DNA of 6,132 bases from Acetobacteraceae bacterium (GTDB taxonomy: Bacteria > Pseudomonadota > Alphaproteobacteria > Acetobacterales > Acetobacteraceae). A program made the position numbers and the translations under genes. Under the pieces are notes generated by a model that saw only the letters and a program-made list of their open reading frames with translations, was not told where the DNA came from and ran no database searches. Location: assembly GCA_025356735.1 (NCBI GenBank), contig JANXRT010000203.1, forward strand, positions 1 through 6,132, given 5' to 3'. This document shows positions 5,466 to 6,132 of the stretch, in pieces (position 1 is the first letter of the stretch; every line of letters starts with the position of its first letter).

Positions 5466-6132
5466 ATGAATTTCGACTTCCCAGACGAAATGAAGGAACT
5501 GCGCGAGCAGGCGCAGAAATTCCTGCGCGAGCGCTGCACCACGGCGGCGGCGCGCGGCATCCTGGAGGGTTCGGAGCCGTATCATCGCGAGCTATGGCAG
5601 GAGCTGACCCAGCTGGGCTGGACCGGCGTTTCGATCCCCGAGGAGTATGGCGGCCTCGGGCTCGGCCATCTCGGCGTTTGCGTCCTGGCCGAGGAGCTTG
5701 GCTACGCGGTGGCACCGGTGCCGTTCTCGTCGTCGATCTACCTGGCCGCCGAGGCAATCCTGCAATTCGGCTCGAACGACCAGAAGGAGCGTTATCTGCC
5801 CGGCCTAGCCACCGGCGAGACGATCGGAACGTTGGCGCTGTCGGAGAGGGTTGGTGCCGTCGATCCGGCGAAGTTCACGACCACGATTGCCGATGGGCGG
5901 ATTACCGGCACCAAGGCGCCGGTGCCGGATGGCGATGTGGCCGACATCGCCGTGGTCGCGACGCGCGTCCTGGGCCAGGCGCCGACCTTGCATGTGGTCG
6001 AGCTTAAGGGCGCCGGCGTGCAGGCAAGCCCGGTCGAGACCTTCGATCCAAGTCGGTCGCACGCCCGCATCGCCTTCGCCGGCGCGCCCGCCGACACGCT
6101 GGCCGGCAGCGAGGGCGAGGGTGCCATTCGAA
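5466..6132 (+). CDS. Acyl-CoA dehydrogenase (FadE-like), 3' end cut by window
   Basis: 222 residues of an FAD-dependent acyl-CoA dehydrogenase, about 55-60% of the usual 370-400. The enzyme oxidises an acyl-CoA thioester to the 2-enoyl-CoA and passes electrons to electron-transfer flavoprotein. The helical N-terminal domain opens with MNFDFPDEMKELREQAQKFL (1-20). IPEEYGGLGLG (57-67) and LAEELGYAVAPVPF (74-87) are family hallmarks. LPGLATGETIGTLALSE (111-127) leads into the middle beta domain, where the FAD and substrate sites start. DPSRSHARIAF (194-204) resembles the D-x-(S/T)-R segment common in bacterial steroid- and aromatic-type FadE proteins, some of which are heteromeric. The catalytic base region is outside the window. 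ATG 5466 is chosen for homology and for AAGGAA at 5452-5457, eight bases upstream. The inverted-repeat element just before it suggests a separate transcription unit. Substrate unknown. Confidence 0.92.
   Translation, partial: MNFDFPDEMKELREQAQKFLRERCTTAAARGILEGSEPYHRELWQELTQLGWTGVSIPEEYGGLGLGHLGVCVLAEELGYAVAPVPFSSSIYLAAEAILQFGSNDQKERYLPGLATGETIGTLALSERVGAVDPAKFTTTIADGRITGTKAPVPDGDVADIAVVATRVLGQAPTLHVVELKGAGVQASPVETFDPSRSHARIAFAGAPADTLAGSEGEGAIR

Noticed and set aside
5360..6007. Plus-strand 215-codon open frame overlapping the acyl-CoA dehydrogenase
   Set aside because: It starts inside the inverted repeat and is a +1-type shadow of the acyl-CoA dehydrogenase frame, with an Arg/Gly-rich product and no homology.

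Overview
The window is GC-rich (roughly two thirds G+C by eye) and densely coded, with strong G/C bias at third codon positions. It looks like chromosomal DNA of a free-living alphaproteobacterium. The style of the GC-rich intergenic repeat near 5300-5450 suggests a Rhodospirillales or Acetobacteraceae member, but that placement is inference. There are five protein genes, two of them cut by the window edges. I saw no RNA gene, CRISPR array, insertion sequence or attachment site.

Left half, minus strand, read from about 3469 down to 1. A three-gene operon encodes a thiamine-diphosphate (ThDP) enzyme of the acetolactate synthase/2-oxoacid decarboxylase superfamily (1781-3469), a NupC-type concentrative transporter (540-1781) and the N-terminal 174 residues of a PA4872-type oxaloacetate decarboxylase of the isocitrate lyase/PEP mutase superfamily (1-524). 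The first two genes overlap by one base (TGATG). The third starts 15 bases after the second.

Middle, 3470-3622. A 153-bp divergent intergenic region separates the operon from the plus-strand genes. It carries a strong Shine-Dalgarno sequence for each flanking gene and a perfect 14-bp dyad (GATACG-CT-CGTATC) that is a plausible operator.

Right half, plus strand. A second, distantly related ThDP enzyme resembling benzoylformate decarboxylase (3623-5296) is followed by a 150-bp imperfect inverted-repeat element (5301-5450) and then the 5' part of an acyl-CoA dehydrogenase gene (5466 to the edge).

Taken together the genes suggest uptake and breakdown of an organic or 2-oxo acid: a solute symporter, two ThDP carboligase/decarboxylase-type enzymes and an oxaloacetate-type decarboxylase, possibly under one divergent control region. 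The substrate cannot be read from the sequence. Two residue-level oddities support an unusual substrate: the transporter lacks the usual nucleobase-contact Gln-Thr pair, and the benzoylformate decarboxylase-like enzyme lacks the second active-site histidine of that enzyme.
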